From: Sphingomonas glacialis
GTDB lineage: Bacteria > Pseudomonadota > Alphaproteobacteria > Sphingomonadales > Sphingomonadaceae
Length of the DNA stretch: 64,000 nt
Reading direction: 5' to 3'
NCBI RefSeq assembly: GCF_006439055.1
Contig: NZ_RCZC01000003.1
Location: 186,001-250,000 of the forward strand
Numbering within the stretch: position 1 is the first letter of the stretch; every line of letters starts with the position of its first letter. Positions 53,320 to 63,219 of this stretch are shown piece by piece. The notes below the pieces were generated by a model. It made no database searches and was not told the origin of the DNA. It saw only the letters and a list, made by a program, of their open reading frames with translations. The translations under genes were made by a program, and so were the position numbers.

Positions 53320-54870
53320 ATGGGATTCGAGTCCCCAGTAAGCGGGCGTACCACCGAAGAGATCGATGCGCTCGCCAAGGGCGGGCGCACCAATATCATC
53401 GGGTTCGTGATGCGGCTCGTCGCGCGGCTGCCGTTCCTGTTCATCGCCGGACGGCTCTACGGCCCCGACACGCTCGGGACCTTCGCGCGCGCGGTGCTGT
53501 TCGTCGAAGTCGCGGCGTTGCTCGCGACCTTCGGCTTGAAGCGCGGACTCGCGCTCGCGATTTCCGAGAGCGAGCGGCCGCATGTCCAGATCGTATGGGA
53601 TTGCCTCGTCGTCGCGGCGATCGCTTCGGGCTGTGCGAGCGGCATATTGCTGCTGATGCCCGACGTGATGTTCCATGGCGGCAATCCGTCGGCGCTCGAG
53701 CGGCTGCTGCCGTGCATCATCGTCGCGAGCGCCTGGTCGGACATCATGCTTGCCGCCCTCGCCTATCGCCGCAACGTCCAGGCGACGGTGACCGCGCGCG
53801 CGGTGATCGAGCCGTGGACGATTTCGATTGCCGCGGGCTTGCTGTATCCGATCGCGCCGCATGACGGGCTGGTGCTCGCCTACATGCTGTCGATGGCCGC
53901 GGCGCTCGTCGCGTCGATCGTGCCGTTCATGCGTAGCTATGGCCGGCCGCATGGCTGGCGGCTGCACCCCGGACGCACCTTCGCGCTGATCCGCCGCAAT
54001 GCGCCGCTCGCGGGCGCCGATGCGCTCGAATGGGGGACGCGCAACGTCGATCGCTCGATCCTGTTCCTGATGTTCGAGCCGCGCATCGTCGGCATCTACT
54101 GGATGGCGCAACAGGTCGCGTCGATTCCGGGCAAGCTGAAGACGAGCTTCGACCCGATCCTCGGCCCCGTCATCACCTCGAGCCTCGCGCGTGGCGACAC
54201 TGCAGGCGTGGCGAGCCAAGTGCGCCAGGTCGGATTCTGGATCCTCGCCGCGCAAACCGGGCTTGCCTTGATGGGCTCGATTCCGGGCGAAGCGGTGATG
54301 GGGACCGTCGGCCCGCAATTCGTCGCGGGGACCGCGGCGCTCGCGTTCCTGTTGCTCGCCGAGGCGGCGGCCTCGACCGGCGCAGTATGCGAATCTGCGC
54401 TCGTCTACATCGCGCGCGTACAGAATGTCGCGATTTCGATCGGGATGCTGCTGTTCCAGGTCGCGCTCAGCTTCGCGCTGATCTTCGCGATGCAATGGGT
54501 CGGCTGGCCGGTCGCGTATCAGGCGGCGGGGCCGGCGGTGGCGCTGTTCGTCTCGGTCGGGATCACGTCGATCATCAAGTCGACCTATCTGTCGCGGCTG
54601 CTCGGCGCAGGGGTCGCGGGCTGGCGCTGGCCGATGCTGTGGGCGGTGCTCGCCGCCGGAACGGTCGGCGTGGCGTTCACCTGGTTGCCGCACCGCCTCG
54701 AATGGGCTGAACTCGCGATCGGCGAGCCAGCGATCGCGGGGGTCTATCTGTTCGTGCTGTATCGCTGGGCGGCACGTCCCGAGGATCGCGCGCTGTTCCG
54801 GCGCAAGGCGGGCGAGACGCCCACCTTGCCCGTCACCGGCCTCAATGTCGGAAGTGACGCACCCCGGTAA
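53320..54870 (+). CDS. Polysaccharide/lipopolysaccharide flippase-like protein
   Basis: A 516-residue membrane protein with about twelve or more transmembrane segments, in the MOP (Wzx-like) superfamily of oligosaccharide flippases. [20 protein letters not shown] at the N-terminus, [20 protein letters not shown] and the internal [20 protein letters not shown] motif fit this family. Its lipid-linked substrate is unknown, and no glycosyltransferases are nearby. I start at the ATG at 53320; a TTG at 53308 overlapping the polA stop is an alternative. Its 3' end overlaps convergent purH by 29 bp. Confidence 0.88.
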   Translation: MGFESPVSGRTTEEIDALAKGGRTNIIGFVMRLVARLPFLFIAGRLYGPDTLGTFARAVLFVEVAALLATFGLKRGLALAISESERPHVQIVWDCLVVAAIASGCASGILLLMPDVMFHGGNPSALERLLPCIIVASAWSDIMLAALAYRRNVQATVTARAVIEPWTISIAAGLLYPIAPHDGLVLAYMLSMAAALVASIVPFMRSYGRPHGWRLHPGRTFALIRRNAPLAGADALEWGTRNVDRSILFLMFEPRIVGIYWMAQQVASIPGKLKTSFDPILGPVITSSLARGDTAGVASQVRQVGFWILAAQTGLALMGSIPGEAVMGTVGPQFVAGTAALAFLLLAEAAASTGAVCESALVYIARVQNVAISIGMLLFQVALSFALIFAMQWVGWPVAYQAAGPAVALFVSVGITSIIKSTYLSRLLGAGVAGWRWPMLWAVLAAGTVGVAFTWLPHRLEWAELAIGEPAIAGVYLFVLYRWAARPEDRALFRRKAGETPTLPVTGLNVGSDAPR

Positions 54871-56407
54871 ACACCATCGCGAGGCCAGCCGCATCGGCGG
54901 CGGCGATCACCTCGTCGTCGCGGATCGAGCCACCGGGCTGGATCACCGCGGTCGCACCCGCCTCGACTGCGGCGAGCAAGCCGTCGGCGAACGGGAAGAA
55001 CGCGTCCGAGGCGACCGCCGAGCCGATCGTCCGCGGCGTCGGCCAGCCAGCCTTGTCGGCGGCGTCCTTCGCCTTCCACGCGGCGATGCGCGCGGATTCG
55101 AGGCGGTTCATCTGCCCCGCGCCGATCCCCGCGGTGCTGCCGTCCTTGGCATAGACGATCGCGTTCGACTTGACGTGCTTGGCGATCGTCCAGGCGAAGC
55201 GGCAGTCGATCAGTTCCTGCTCGGTCGGCGCGCGCTTGGTGACGACCTTCAATTCGGGGTTGCTGGCATTGTCGCGCGTCTGGACGAGCCAGCCGCCGGT
55301 GATCGCCTTGGCGAGCAAACCGGTGCGGGCGGGATCGGGCAGCTCGCCGGTCAGCAGCAGGCGCAAATTCTTCTTGGCAGCGAAGATCGCCTGCGCTTCC
55401 TCGTCGGCATCGGGTGCGACGACGACTTCGGTGAAGATCCCCGCGATCGCGCGTGCGGTCGCGCCGTCGAGCGGGCGGTTGAGCGCGATGATCCCGCCGA
55501 ACGCCGAAACGGTGTCGCAGGCGAAGGCGGCTTCATACGCCTCGGCGAGCGACGCGCCGGTCGCGACGCCGCACGGATTGGCATGCTTGACGATGACGCA
55601 GGTCGGCGCGGCATCACGGAATTCGCTGACCAGGTCGAGCGCTGCGTCGGCGTCGTTGAGGTTGTTGTAGCTCAGCGCCTTGCCCTGCACCTGCCGCGCC
55701 TGGCCGATACCGCGCGCGGTGGCGCCGCCCGCGGTGTAGAAGGCCGCCGACTGATGCGGGTTCTCGCCATAGCGGAGCTCGGGACCGCGCTTGAGGGTGA
55801 TCGGCAGCGTTTCGGGGAACGCCTCGCCCTGGTCGATCGTGCCGAACCATGTCGCGATCGCACCGTCATAGGCAGCGGTGGTCGCATAGGCCTTGGCGGC
55901 GAGCTTGCGGCGGTCGGCGAGCGTCGTGCTCCCGCCCGATACCAGCGCGTAATCGGCCGGATCGGTGACGATCGCGACGAAGGCGTGGTTCTTCGCGGCC
56001 GAGCGCACCATCGACGGGCCGCCGATGTCGATATTCTCGATCACCTCGTCGCGCTCGGCGCCCTTGGCGACGGTCGCCTCGAATGGGTAGAGATTGACGA
56101 CGACGAGATCGATCGCGCCGATCCCGTGTTCCTCCATCGATGCGACATGCGCCGCGTCATCGCGCACCGCGAGCAGGCCGCCATGGACGTTGGGGTGGAG
56201 CGTTTTCACGCGACCGTCCATCATCTCGGGGAAACCCGTCAGTTCGCTGATATCGCGGACGTCGAGCCCGGCATCGCGCAGCGCCTTGGCGGTGCCGCCG
56301 GTCGAGACCAGTTCGACGCCGTGGCCGGCGAGGCCTCGTGCGAGATCGACGATCCCGGTCTTGTCGGAAACCGAGAGAAGCGCGCGGCGGATGGGGATAT
56401 CGGTCAT
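54842..56407 (-). CDS. purH: Bifunctional AICAR transformylase/IMP cyclohydrolase PurH
   Basis: PurH performs the last two steps of IMP synthesis. The 521-residue protein has the N-terminal IMP cyclohydrolase domain (residues 1 to about 200: [20 protein letters not shown] and [14 protein letters not shown]) and the C-terminal AICAR formyltransferase domain with [20 protein letters not shown] and [17 protein letters not shown]. The ATG at 56407 fits the family start. Its 3' end overlaps the convergent flippase gene. Confidence 0.96.
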   Translation of the reverse strand: MTDIPIRRALLSVSDKTGIVDLARGLAGHGVELVSTGGTAKALRDAGLDVRDISELTGFPEMMDGRVKTLHPNVHGGLLAVRDDAAHVASMEEHGIGAIDLVVVNLYPFEATVAKGAERDEVIENIDIGGPSMVRSAAKNHAFVAIVTDPADYALVSGGSTTLADRRKLAAKAYATTAAYDGAIATWFGTIDQGEAFPETLPITLKRGPELRYGENPHQSAAFYTAGGATARGIGQARQVQGKALSYNNLNDADAALDLVSEFRDAAPTCVIVKHANPCGVATGASLAEAYEAAFACDTVSAFGGIIALNRPLDGATARAIAGIFTEVVVAPDADEEAQAIFAAKKNLRLLLTGELPDPARTGLLAKAITGGWLVQTRDNASNPELKVVTKRAPTEQELIDCRFAWTIAKHVKSNAIVYAKDGSTAGIGAGQMNRLESARIAAWKAKDAADKAGWPTPRTIGSAVASDAFFPFADGLLAAVEAGATAVIQPGGSIRDDEVIAAADAAGLAMVFTGVRHFRH

Positions 56408-56475
56408 GGGGCAGGCTCCGGGGAACGTTCGCGCGTCCCCTGCCCGCTCACCCCCCAAGATTCAACCGGCCACGT

Positions 56476-58245
56476 TCATCCGGCGCGCTTGAACGCCCAG
56501 CTGACGTTCGCTCCGCCGGCGGGCGATTCGCCGGTGACGACGAGCTGCATCGTCGCGCGTGGGCGCCCCTCGGCGTCGATCCACACGCTTTCCTCGACCG
56601 CGAGCGTCCCGCCGCGGCAGCGGAACTGCCACAGCCCGCCGCCTGGCAAGCGCAGCAGCGCCGCAAGGCCATCAGCGGTCGGAGAGACCTGGATGCCGAG
56701 CCCGAGATGGAAGCGGATCGCAAAGCCCGTCGCGGTCAGCTTGCGGCGTTTGCTCGCGGGCAGCAGCATGTCCTCGCCACGCAGCTCGGCGCCGTCGCGG
56801 GTCAAGGTCATCTGGCGGCGATGGAGGAAGCCGAAGCGACGTGCATAGCCGTCATGGCTCGCCTCGATCCGGCTGCCGGCATCGCTTTCCTGCCGCGCGA
56901 GCTCGACCTCGCCGACACCGCGGCCGAGCGTGCCGTCGGCATGGATCGCGGTCGAATTGCTGTCGCCGACGATCAGCGTCGAATGCGCCGCGGTGGTGCG
57001 CAGCCCCTCGCTCAGCGCGGGCGGGAGTTGGACGATCCCGGTGCGCGCACCGCCGCAATTGACGACGATGCGGTTCGGCCCCTCGGACAGTTCGAACGCC
57101 AGCGTCGAGGCGCAACCGCCCTCGACCAGCCGCGCGATCGGGGGTGGGGCGGCATCGACGATCGCGACGACAGTGCCCGCGGCGAGCCGCTGATAGCCCC
57201 AGTCGCGCGCCTGGCGCAGCGGGCGGGTGCGCACGCCCGAGGCGGCGATGATCTGGTCGAGCGCTTCGGCCCCGATCGGCCCGCCGCCCTGCCAGCTGCT
57301 GACATCGCGGTCACCATGACAGATGCCGAGCAACGCCGGCATCAGCGATGCCAGTGCGCTCGCGATGCAGGCGGGTGCCTCGATCTGGCGCGCGTCATAC
57401 ACTTCGCGAAGCGCGGTGAGCAGCATCACCATGTCGACCTGCGCCGATGGCGAGCGCGCGACATTGCCGCCATCCTCGAAGATCGACACCGCCAGCCCCT
57501 TGGCGAGCGCCGCCTCGACCGCGCCACGGCGCGGATCGCCGCCGGCGATCAGTAGGCCCGCGGCGACGACGCCGCACAGCGCCGCGATCCGCGGTGCGCC
57601 CGGCGCGACCTTCTCGGCACCGCGGTCGATATGGCGCGCGCCGCGCGCGAGCGTGTTGAGCACGCTGCTGCGATAGACGAGATCGGCCGACGACAGGATC
57701 AGCGGGGCATGCGCCGTCCAGAACAGGATCCGGCGGCCCCAGAGATCGGCGCGCCAGGCGGGTTCGGAGACCTTCTCGGCATGCGCCGCGAGCCATTTGC
57801 GCATCAACGCTTCGGCGATCGGCGTCGCCTGCGCGCGCGTCGCGACGGTCGAAAGGTCGCGCAGCCAGGCGAAGCTGTGGAGATATTCGCTGAAACCGCG
57901 CGAGAAATCGGGCTTGGCGAGATCGAGCGCCGCGATCTCGCGACTTTCGCCGCGGAAGGTCAGCGTGCCCTCGAGCAACGCCTTGCCGCGCTTGACGTCG
58001 CCGAGGAAGGGGTCGTCGGGAACCGCGGTGAGTTTGAGCGGATGGCGGCCTTTCAGCCGCATCCCGTGGATCGGCGTGCTCCAGGTCAGGCGATGGAAGC
58101 GCTCGGAGAGGCGTTCGGCGAGCGACAATCCCTTGTCTCCTCCAAGCCGGACGAGCCGTTTCCCTTCGTCGATGCTGTCGCGCAGCGCGTCGTCGCCCAG
58201 GGGGGCGGACGGATCGGGCTGCGGCAGATCGCGGCTCCTAACCAC
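56476..58245 (-). CDS. Heparinase II/III family protein
   Basis: A protein of about 589 residues with an N-terminal alpha-helical toroid ([21 protein letters not shown]) and a C-terminal heparinase II/III-like beta sandwich ([33 protein letters not shown] and [20 protein letters not shown]). The family degrades or processes uronic-acid polysaccharides, though this protein may have another role in surface polysaccharide handling. I place the start at GTG 58245, overlapping the rpe stop; the exact start is uncertain. No signal peptide is visible. Confidence 0.82.
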   Translation of the reverse strand: MVRSRDLPQPDPSAPLGDDALRDSIDEGKRLVRLGGDKGLSLAERLSERFHRLTWSTPIHGMRLKGRHPLKLTAVPDDPFLGDVKRGKALLEGTLTFRGESREIAALDLAKPDFSRGFSEYLHSFAWLRDLSTVATRAQATPIAEALMRKWLAAHAEKVSEPAWRADLWGRRILFWTAHAPLILSSADLVYRSSVLNTLARGARHIDRGAEKVAPGAPRIAALCGVVAAGLLIAGGDPRRGAVEAALAKGLAVSIFEDGGNVARSPSAQVDMVMLLTALREVYDARQIEAPACIASALASLMPALLGICHGDRDVSSWQGGGPIGAEALDQIIAASGVRTRPLRQARDWGYQRLAAGTVVAIVDAAPPPIARLVEGGCASTLAFELSEGPNRIVVNCGGARTGIVQLPPALSEGLRTTAAHSTLIVGDSNSTAIHADGTLGRGVGEVELARQESDAGSRIEASHDGYARRFGFLHRRQMTLTRDGAELRGEDMLLPASKRRKLTATGFAIRFHLGLGIQVSPTADGLAALLRLPGGGLWQFRCRGGTLAVEESVWIDAEGRPRATMQLVVTGESPAGGANVSWAFKRAG

Positions 58246-58900
58246 GCAGGCCTGCGATGTTGGCGGCGTAAGCGTCGGGCCCGCCGCGGAAGGTCGCCGT
58301 GCCTGCGACCAGTGCATCGGCCCCTGCGGCGATCGCGCGCGGCGCGGTGGCGTGGTCGATCCCGCCGTCGACCTCGAGATCGACGGTGTAGCCGCCCTTG
58401 TCGATCATCTTGCGGATCGCCTCGATCTTGCGCAGCGAGCTTTCGATGAACGCCTGCCCGCCAAAACCGGGATTGACGCTCATCACCAGCACCAGATCGA
58501 CTTCCTCGAGCAGATAGTCGAGCGCCTTGGCCGGCGTCTGCGGCGTGAGCACGACGCCCGCGCGCTTGCCGAGCTGGCGGATGTGCTGGAGGCTGCGATG
58601 CGTGTGCGGCCCGGCCTCGACATGGATGCTGATCGTGTCGGCACCGGCATCGGCGAACGCTTCGAGATAGGCGTCGACCGGCGCGATCATCAGATGGACG
58701 TCGAGTGGCTTGGTCGTGTGCGGGCGGATCGCCTTCACCACGCCCGGACCGATCGAGATGTTGGGGACGAAATGCCCGTCCATCACGTCGACATGGATCC
58801 AGTCGGCGCCTGCGAGATCGATCGCACGGACCTCCTCGCCGAGCTTGGCGAAGTCTGCGGAGAGGATCGAGGGCGCGATGCGGACGGGAAGCTGGCTCAT
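58238..58900 (-). CDS. rpe: Ribulose-phosphate 3-epimerase
   Basis: Rpe interconverts ribulose 5-phosphate and xylulose 5-phosphate in the pentose phosphate pathway. The 220-residue TIM-barrel protein has [40 protein letters not shown] (metal-binding His and Asp), [20 protein letters not shown] and the C-terminal [20 protein letters not shown]. Metal-ligand residues are intact. Its stop overlaps the heparinase-like gene start and it is 45 bp from rsmB. Confidence 0.96.
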   Translation of the reverse strand: MSQLPVRIAPSILSADFAKLGEEVRAIDLAGADWIHVDVMDGHFVPNISIGPGVVKAIRPHTTKPLDVHLMIAPVDAYLEAFADAGADTISIHVEAGPHTHRSLQHIRQLGKRAGVVLTPQTPAKALDYLLEEVDLVLVMSVNPGFGGQAFIESSLRKIEAIRKMIDKGGYTVDLEVDGGIDHATAPRAIAAGADALVAGTATFRGGPDAYAANIAGLRG

Positions 58901-58945
58901 GGTCGTTCAGCCTCTAGCATGGTCGCGGGCGTGGGCAAGCAACGC

Positions 58946-60220
58946 TTAACCCTGTCGGCGCAAGCGCGCGATGAAGAATCCGTCATTGCCGCCGGGATCG
59001 ATCATCCCGGGCAAGGTCCGCACCCAGCCGCCGGGATTGGGGGCGATCCCCGCTGGCAATTCGTCCTGCGTGACGGGGACGAGGCTGTAATCGGGGCGGG
59101 CGGCGAGGAACTTGGTGAGCTGTGCCTCGCCCTCGGCGGGTTCGAGCGAGCAGGTCGCAAAGACGAGCGTGCCGCCCGGCTTGACCCAATCGGCGGCGCG
59201 CGCGAGCAATTTCGCCTGCAGCGCGGCCAGCTCGGTGATCTGCGACGGGCGGACACGGTGGAGCACGTCGGGATGGCGGCGGAAGATGCCCGTCGCGCTG
59301 CACGGCGCGTCGAGCAGCACCGCATCGACGGGTGCCGGCGGCGACCAGAGCAGCAGGTCGGCGGTGATCACCGTCGCGGCGAGGTGCGTGCGCTCGAGAT
59401 TTTCGTGAAGTCGCGCAAGACGACTTTCCGACGAATCGATCGCGGTGACGCTCCAGCCTGCGCTGGCGAGCTGCATCGTCTTGCCGCCGGGCGCCGCGCA
59501 CAGATCGAGCACGCTGCCCGCGCCCTTGCCGAGCAGCCGCGCGGGGAGCGATGCGGCAATGTCCTGCACCCACCAGCTGCCCTCTTCGAACCCCGGCAGT
59601 TCGGGCACATGCGCCGATGGCAGGCGGACATGGCCCGGCAGCAGCGAGACGCCGCGGAGCGTCTCGGCCATCGCGTCGGTCGTCGCGGGGTCGGCGAGCG
59701 TCAGGTCGAGCGGCGGCGGCGCGGCCATCGCGCGCTCGGCGGCCTCGATGCCGTCGTCACCCCAGGCGGCGTGCCAGCGGATCGCGACCGGATCCGGCAA
59801 GGTCGGCTGTTCGGGCAGCTGATCGCCGCCGCGCATCAGCGTGCCGAATACGCCGTGGACGAGTTTGCGCGGGCCGCCATCGACGAGCGGCAGCACGGTC
59901 GAGATCGCGGCATGCGGCGGCGTGCCGAGCGACAGCGCCTGCACCAAGGCGATCCGCAGCGCGAAGCGCGCCTTGGCGTCATCGGGCAACCGCGTCTTGG
60001 TTGCCGAGTCGATCAGCGCGTCGAGATCGGACAGGCGGCGCAGCACTTCGGCGGCGATCGCATGGGCGAGCGCCCGGTCGTCGCTGCGTTCGATCCCGGC
60101 GGTGGCGCGGCCGATCGCGGCCTCGAGCGGGAGCCCCTGGCGCAAGACGGCGTCGAGCAAGCGGAGTGCTGCACGGCGTGCGGGGACGCCGGGCGGATCG
60201 ACCGGTTCGGGTTTGGGCAT
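58946..60220 (-). CDS. rsmB: 16S rRNA (cytosine967-C5)-methyltransferase RsmB
   Basis: RsmB methylates C967 of 16S rRNA. The protein of about 424 residues has an N-terminal NusB-like RNA-binding domain and a SAM-dependent m5C methyltransferase domain. VLDLCAAPGGKTMQLASAGW is the SAM motif, DAPCSATGIFRRHPDVLHRV contains the catalytic cysteine region, and FATCSLEPAEGEAQL carries the second conserved cysteine. I prefer the ATG at 60220 (MPKPEPVDPPG) over 60247. It precedes rpe with a 45-bp gap. Confidence 0.94.
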   Translation of the reverse strand: MPKPEPVDPPGVPARRAALRLLDAVLRQGLPLEAAIGRATAGIERSDDRALAHAIAAEVLRRLSDLDALIDSATKTRLPDDAKARFALRIALVQALSLGTPPHAAISTVLPLVDGGPRKLVHGVFGTLMRGGDQLPEQPTLPDPVAIRWHAAWGDDGIEAAERAMAAPPPLDLTLADPATTDAMAETLRGVSLLPGHVRLPSAHVPELPGFEEGSWWVQDIAASLPARLLGKGAGSVLDLCAAPGGKTMQLASAGWSVTAIDSSESRLARLHENLERTHLAATVITADLLLWSPPAPVDAVLLDAPCSATGIFRRHPDVLHRVRPSQITELAALQAKLLARAADWVKPGGTLVFATCSLEPAEGEAQLTKFLAARPDYSLVPVTQDELPAGIAPNPGGWVRTLPGMIDPGGNDGFFIARLRRQG

Positions 60221-60315
60221 GTAGCGACGTGGCGGCGGAAGGGTCAAAAGCTTGAACTCTGTCTAAAGGCCGCCGATGTAGCGGGGGCGCACCTGTCGTG
60301 CATCAAGGACACTCC

Positions 60316-60495
60316 ATGGCCGTTCGCCCGCCGCATGTGAAGCCACCCGCCTATCTCAGCAAGAGTCCGCCGGTGCCCGAACCCGATCCTAATCCGGTCG
60401 CGCCCAAGGGGCAGAGCGCGAAAGGCGACCCCGACGGGCTCGACCCGACGCGCTATGGCGATTGGGAATCGAAGGGCATCGCGATCGATTTCTGA
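60316..60495 (+). CDS. Succinate dehydrogenase assembly factor 4 (SdhAF4, DUF1674)
   Basis: A 59-residue protein, MAVRPPHVKPPAYLSKSPPV, ending in GLDPTRYGDWESKGIAIDF, the conserved DUF1674 signature (PTRYGDWExKGIxxDF). SdhAF4 binds flavinated SdhA and helps assemble succinate dehydrogenase. The sdh genes are not in this window. A dispersed repeat follows the gene. Confidence 0.9.
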   Translation: MAVRPPHVKPPAYLSKSPPVPEPDPNPVAPKGQSAKGDPDGLDPTRYGDWESKGIAIDF

Positions 60496-60506
60496 GCGGG
60501 GTAGCC

Positions 60507-60592
60507 CGTCATCCCCGCGAAAGCGGGGATCCCGCTGCCTGGCCCGGCCCGAGAAGAAGAAGCGGAACCCTCGCTTTCGCGAGGGTGACGGG
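60507..60592. repeat. Dispersed inverted-repeat element (CCGTCATCCCCGCGAAAGCG type)
   Basis: The left arm CGTCATCCCCGCGAAAGCGG and the right arm ACCCTCGCTTTCGCGAGGGT, ending GACGGG, are each internally palindromic and form an imperfect inverted pair (outer ends CCGTCA/TGACGG). This is a widespread alphaproteobacterial intergenic repeat by memory. It lies in the 99-bp gap between sdhAF4 and the DUF1697 gene. Confidence 0.8.
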
Positions 60593-60594
60593 TG

Positions 60595-61140
60595 CTAACC
60601 GTGCGGGTGCTCCAGCAACGCCGTCAGCTTGACCACGGTATTCCAATTCCGCGCGGTCGCGAGCTGGGGAAATTTGAGCTTCGCCATCGCCTGCGGGAGC
60701 TTCGACGCGCCGATCCCGTCGATATAATCGATATAGAGCTCGCGGCCATGCGCGATGAGCGTCTCGCGACCTTGATAGATCTCAGGCAGCGCATCGAGCA
60801 GATCGGCCGGCACCGAGTCGCGGTGGAACAGCACCACGACATGGTTCGGCCGCGCGGGCGTCGCCTCCGGAAAGGGATTGGCGGCGAGGATGGCTCGCAA
60901 GTCGGCGGCGCTGCGCACGACCACATCGGTCTTGAGGCCATAGCCGTCCAGCGCCGCTTCAAGCGCCGCCTCGACCTTCGCGCCATCGGTCTCGTCGCAT
61001 GCGAACACGACATTGCCCGAGGCGAGCAGCGTTGCGACCTCGCGATAGCCGAGCCCTTCGACCAGCGCCTTCAAATCGGCCATCGGCAGCTTGCGCCCGT
61101 TGAGGTTGACCCCCTTGAGCAGTGCCGCCCAGCGCATCAT
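60595..61140 (-). CDS. DUF1697 family protein
   Basis: A 181-residue protein opening [20 protein letters not shown] and containing ADLKALVEGLGYREVATLLASGNVVF, the classic DUF1697 pattern. The family is of unknown function but structurally related to small ferredoxin-like folds. Its ATG at 61140 overlaps the stop of gpsA (ATGA), so it is translationally coupled to gpsA and tsaD. It ends three bases after a dispersed repeat. Confidence 0.9.
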   Translation of the reverse strand: MMRWAALLKGVNLNGRKLPMADLKALVEGLGYREVATLLASGNVVFACDETDGAKVEAALEAALDGYGLKTDVVVRSAADLRAILAANPFPEATPARPNHVVVLFHRDSVPADLLDALPEIYQGRETLIAHGRELYIDYIDGIGASKLPQAMAKLKFPQLATARNWNTVVKLTALLEHPHG

Positions 61141-62108
61141 TCGCGCGTCAGCGGGCGGGCGAGCAGCGCACCGATCACCGCCTGGACCTCGGCCCCTTCG
61201 AGCAAGGCGCACACCGCCTCGACCACCGGCATGTCGACGCCCGCTTCGGCGGCCGCCTCGCGCAGCACCGGCGCGGTGAAGGCGCCCTCGGCGACGGTCA
61301 GCCGATCGGACAGCAGGTCCGCGGCACGCTTGCCTTGTCCCAACCCCATGCCGAGCGAGAAATTGCGCGAGGCGGTCGACGAACAGGTCAGCACGAGATC
61401 GCCGAGCCCCGACAGCCCGCTGAGCGTCTCGACCTGCGCCCCGCGCGCGACACCGAAGCGCGTCATCTCGGCAAAGCCGCGCGCGATCAGCGCGGCGCGC
61501 GCATTCTGCCCGAGCCCCGCGCCCTCGACCACGCCACACGCGATCGCCAGCACGTTCTTGACCGCGCCGCCAATCTCCGCGCCGATGACGTCGTCCGAGG
61601 CGTAAGGGCGGAAGCTCGGCCCGGCGAGGCGATCGGCGAGCGCCGCGCCGATTACCGGATCGGCACAGGCGAGCGTCACCGCGGTCGGCAGGCCGGCGGC
61701 GACTTCATGCGCGAAGGTCGGGCCCGACAGCACCGCGATCGGCGCGGCGGGATGCAGCGCCTGCGCGACTTCGCCGACGAGCCGGCGCGTCCCGGCTTCG
61801 ATTCCCTTGGCGCAGAGCACGAGTGGCGTCGCTCCAACGGGCGTTTCGTTGAGCACTGCGCGGACATGCTGTGCCGGTACCACCACCAGCAATGCGTCGC
61901 AGTCGGCGAGCTCGGCCAGCCCCGATGTCGCGCGGATCGACGGCGACAGGGCGACCCCGGCGAGGAAGCGCGTATTCTCGTGGGAGTCGTTGATCGCACT
62001 GACGACTTCGGCTTCGCGTGCCCACAGCGTGACCGGCGCGCCACCGCGCGCCGCGACCTGTGCCAGCGCGGTGCCCCAGGCCCCGCCGCCGAGAACGCCG
62101 ATCTTCAT
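61137..62108 (-). CDS. gpsA: Glycerol-3-phosphate dehydrogenase [NAD(P)+]
   Basis: GpsA reduces dihydroxyacetone phosphate to sn-glycerol 3-phosphate for phospholipid synthesis. The 323-residue protein has the N-terminal fold [55 protein letters not shown] and the C-terminal [21 protein letters not shown] with the catalytic Lys. Its start overlaps the tsaD stop and its stop overlaps the DUF1697 start. All three form one tight cluster. Confidence 0.95.
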   Translation of the reverse strand: MKIGVLGGGAWGTALAQVAARGGAPVTLWAREAEVVSAINDSHENTRFLAGVALSPSIRATSGLAELADCDALLVVVPAQHVRAVLNETPVGATPLVLCAKGIEAGTRRLVGEVAQALHPAAPIAVLSGPTFAHEVAAGLPTAVTLACADPVIGAALADRLAGPSFRPYASDDVIGAEIGGAVKNVLAIACGVVEGAGLGQNARAALIARGFAEMTRFGVARGAQVETLSGLSGLGDLVLTCSSTASRNFSLGMGLGQGKRAADLLSDRLTVAEGAFTAPVLREAAAEAGVDMPVVEAVCALLEGAEVQAVIGALLARPLTRE

Positions 62109-63136
62109 GCCTTCACCCCTGCCCCACGGACCGCCTCGGCACCCGGATCGAGCGGCCAGCGAGGCCGCGGCGCGATGTCGAGCGGATCAGTCAGGCCGGC
62201 GGCGAAGCGTTCCGCACCCGCCCAGCCGATCATCGCGGCATTGTCGGTGCACAGCCACAAAGGCGGCGCGACGAAGCGCAAACCATGGTCGCTCGCCAGC
62301 CCGCTCAGCGCAGTGCGCACCGCCGTATTGGCCGCAACCCCGCCGGCGACGACCAACGCGGTCGCGTCACCCGCGCGATCGAGCGCGCGAATCGTGCGGT
62401 CGAGCAGGCAATCGACCACCGCTGCCTGGAACGAAGCGGCGATGTCGTCGACCTCCCAGGTCTTGGCGTCATGCGCGCGCACCACCGCGCTCTTGAGGCC
62501 TGCAAAGGAGAAATGCGGTTCGGCCGAGCCCTTCATCGGCCGCGGCAACGGCACGATCGCCCGCCCGCGCGCAGCGGCGGCTTCGACCGCGGGCCCACCC
62601 GGGAAACCGAGCCCGAGCACCTTGGCGGTCTTGTCGAACGCTTCGCCCGCGGCATCGTCGATCGTCGTCGCGAGGCGGCGATAGCGCGCGACGCCCTCGA
62701 CGAGCAGCAACTGGCAATGCCCGCCCGAGACGAGCAGCAGCAGATAGGGAAATTCGAGATCGGGATCCGACAGCCGCGGCGAGAGCGCATGACCCTCGAG
62801 ATGGTTGACCGCGATCAGCGGCTTGCCCGCGGCGTGCGCGAGCGCCTTGCCGGTGACGAGCCCGACCATCACGCCGCCGATCAGCCCCGGCCCGGCGGTC
62901 GCCGCGATCGCATCGACATCGGCGAGCGTGACGCCGGCATCGGCGAGCGCCGCCTCGACCAAGGGCGCCAACACCTCGACATGCGCGCGCGCCGCGATTT
63001 CCGGGACGACGCCGCCAAACGGGCGATGCGCCGCCTCCTGCCCGGCGAGCCGGTGCGCGAGGACGCTGCGGTCGGAGGTGACGAGCGATGCCGCGGTTTC
63101 GTCGCAGCTCGATTCAAGGCCGAGGATCAATGCCAT
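62105..63136 (-). CDS. tsaD: tRNA N6-adenosine threonylcarbamoyltransferase TsaD
   Basis: TsaD transfers the threonylcarbamoyl group to A37 of ANN-reading tRNAs. The 343-residue ASKHA-fold protein starts [20 protein letters not shown], and has the metal-binding histidines in [20 protein letters not shown] and HAEVLAP-type positions, with [21 protein letters not shown] ATP loop (here [20 protein letters not shown]). I use the ATG at 63136, which is the conserved family start. It is divergent from hemC with an 83-bp gap, and overlaps gpsA by four bases. Confidence 0.96.
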   Translation of the reverse strand: MALILGLESSCDETAASLVTSDRSVLAHRLAGQEAAHRPFGGVVPEIAARAHVEVLAPLVEAALADAGVTLADVDAIAATAGPGLIGGVMVGLVTGKALAHAAGKPLIAVNHLEGHALSPRLSDPDLEFPYLLLLVSGGHCQLLLVEGVARYRRLATTIDDAAGEAFDKTAKVLGLGFPGGPAVEAAAARGRAIVPLPRPMKGSAEPHFSFAGLKSAVVRAHDAKTWEVDDIAASFQAAVVDCLLDRTIRALDRAGDATALVVAGGVAANTAVRTALSGLASDHGLRFVAPPLWLCTDNAAMIGWAGAERFAAGLTDPLDIAPRPRWPLDPGAEAVRGAGVKA

Positions 63137-63219
63137 GGTAAGGCCTGTAGCGGCTCGCGCACGGCTTGTCGAAGCCGGGGCGCTTCGCCACAGTGGCGCC
63201 AAAAGGGAGAGACGGTTTC

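Noticed and set aside
57797..60340. An 847-codon plus-strand open frame opposite the heparinase-like, rpe and rsmB genes
   Set aside because: It is Arg/Asp/Gly-rich with no recognisable domain, lies antisense to three well-supported genes, and is expected in GC-rich sequence.
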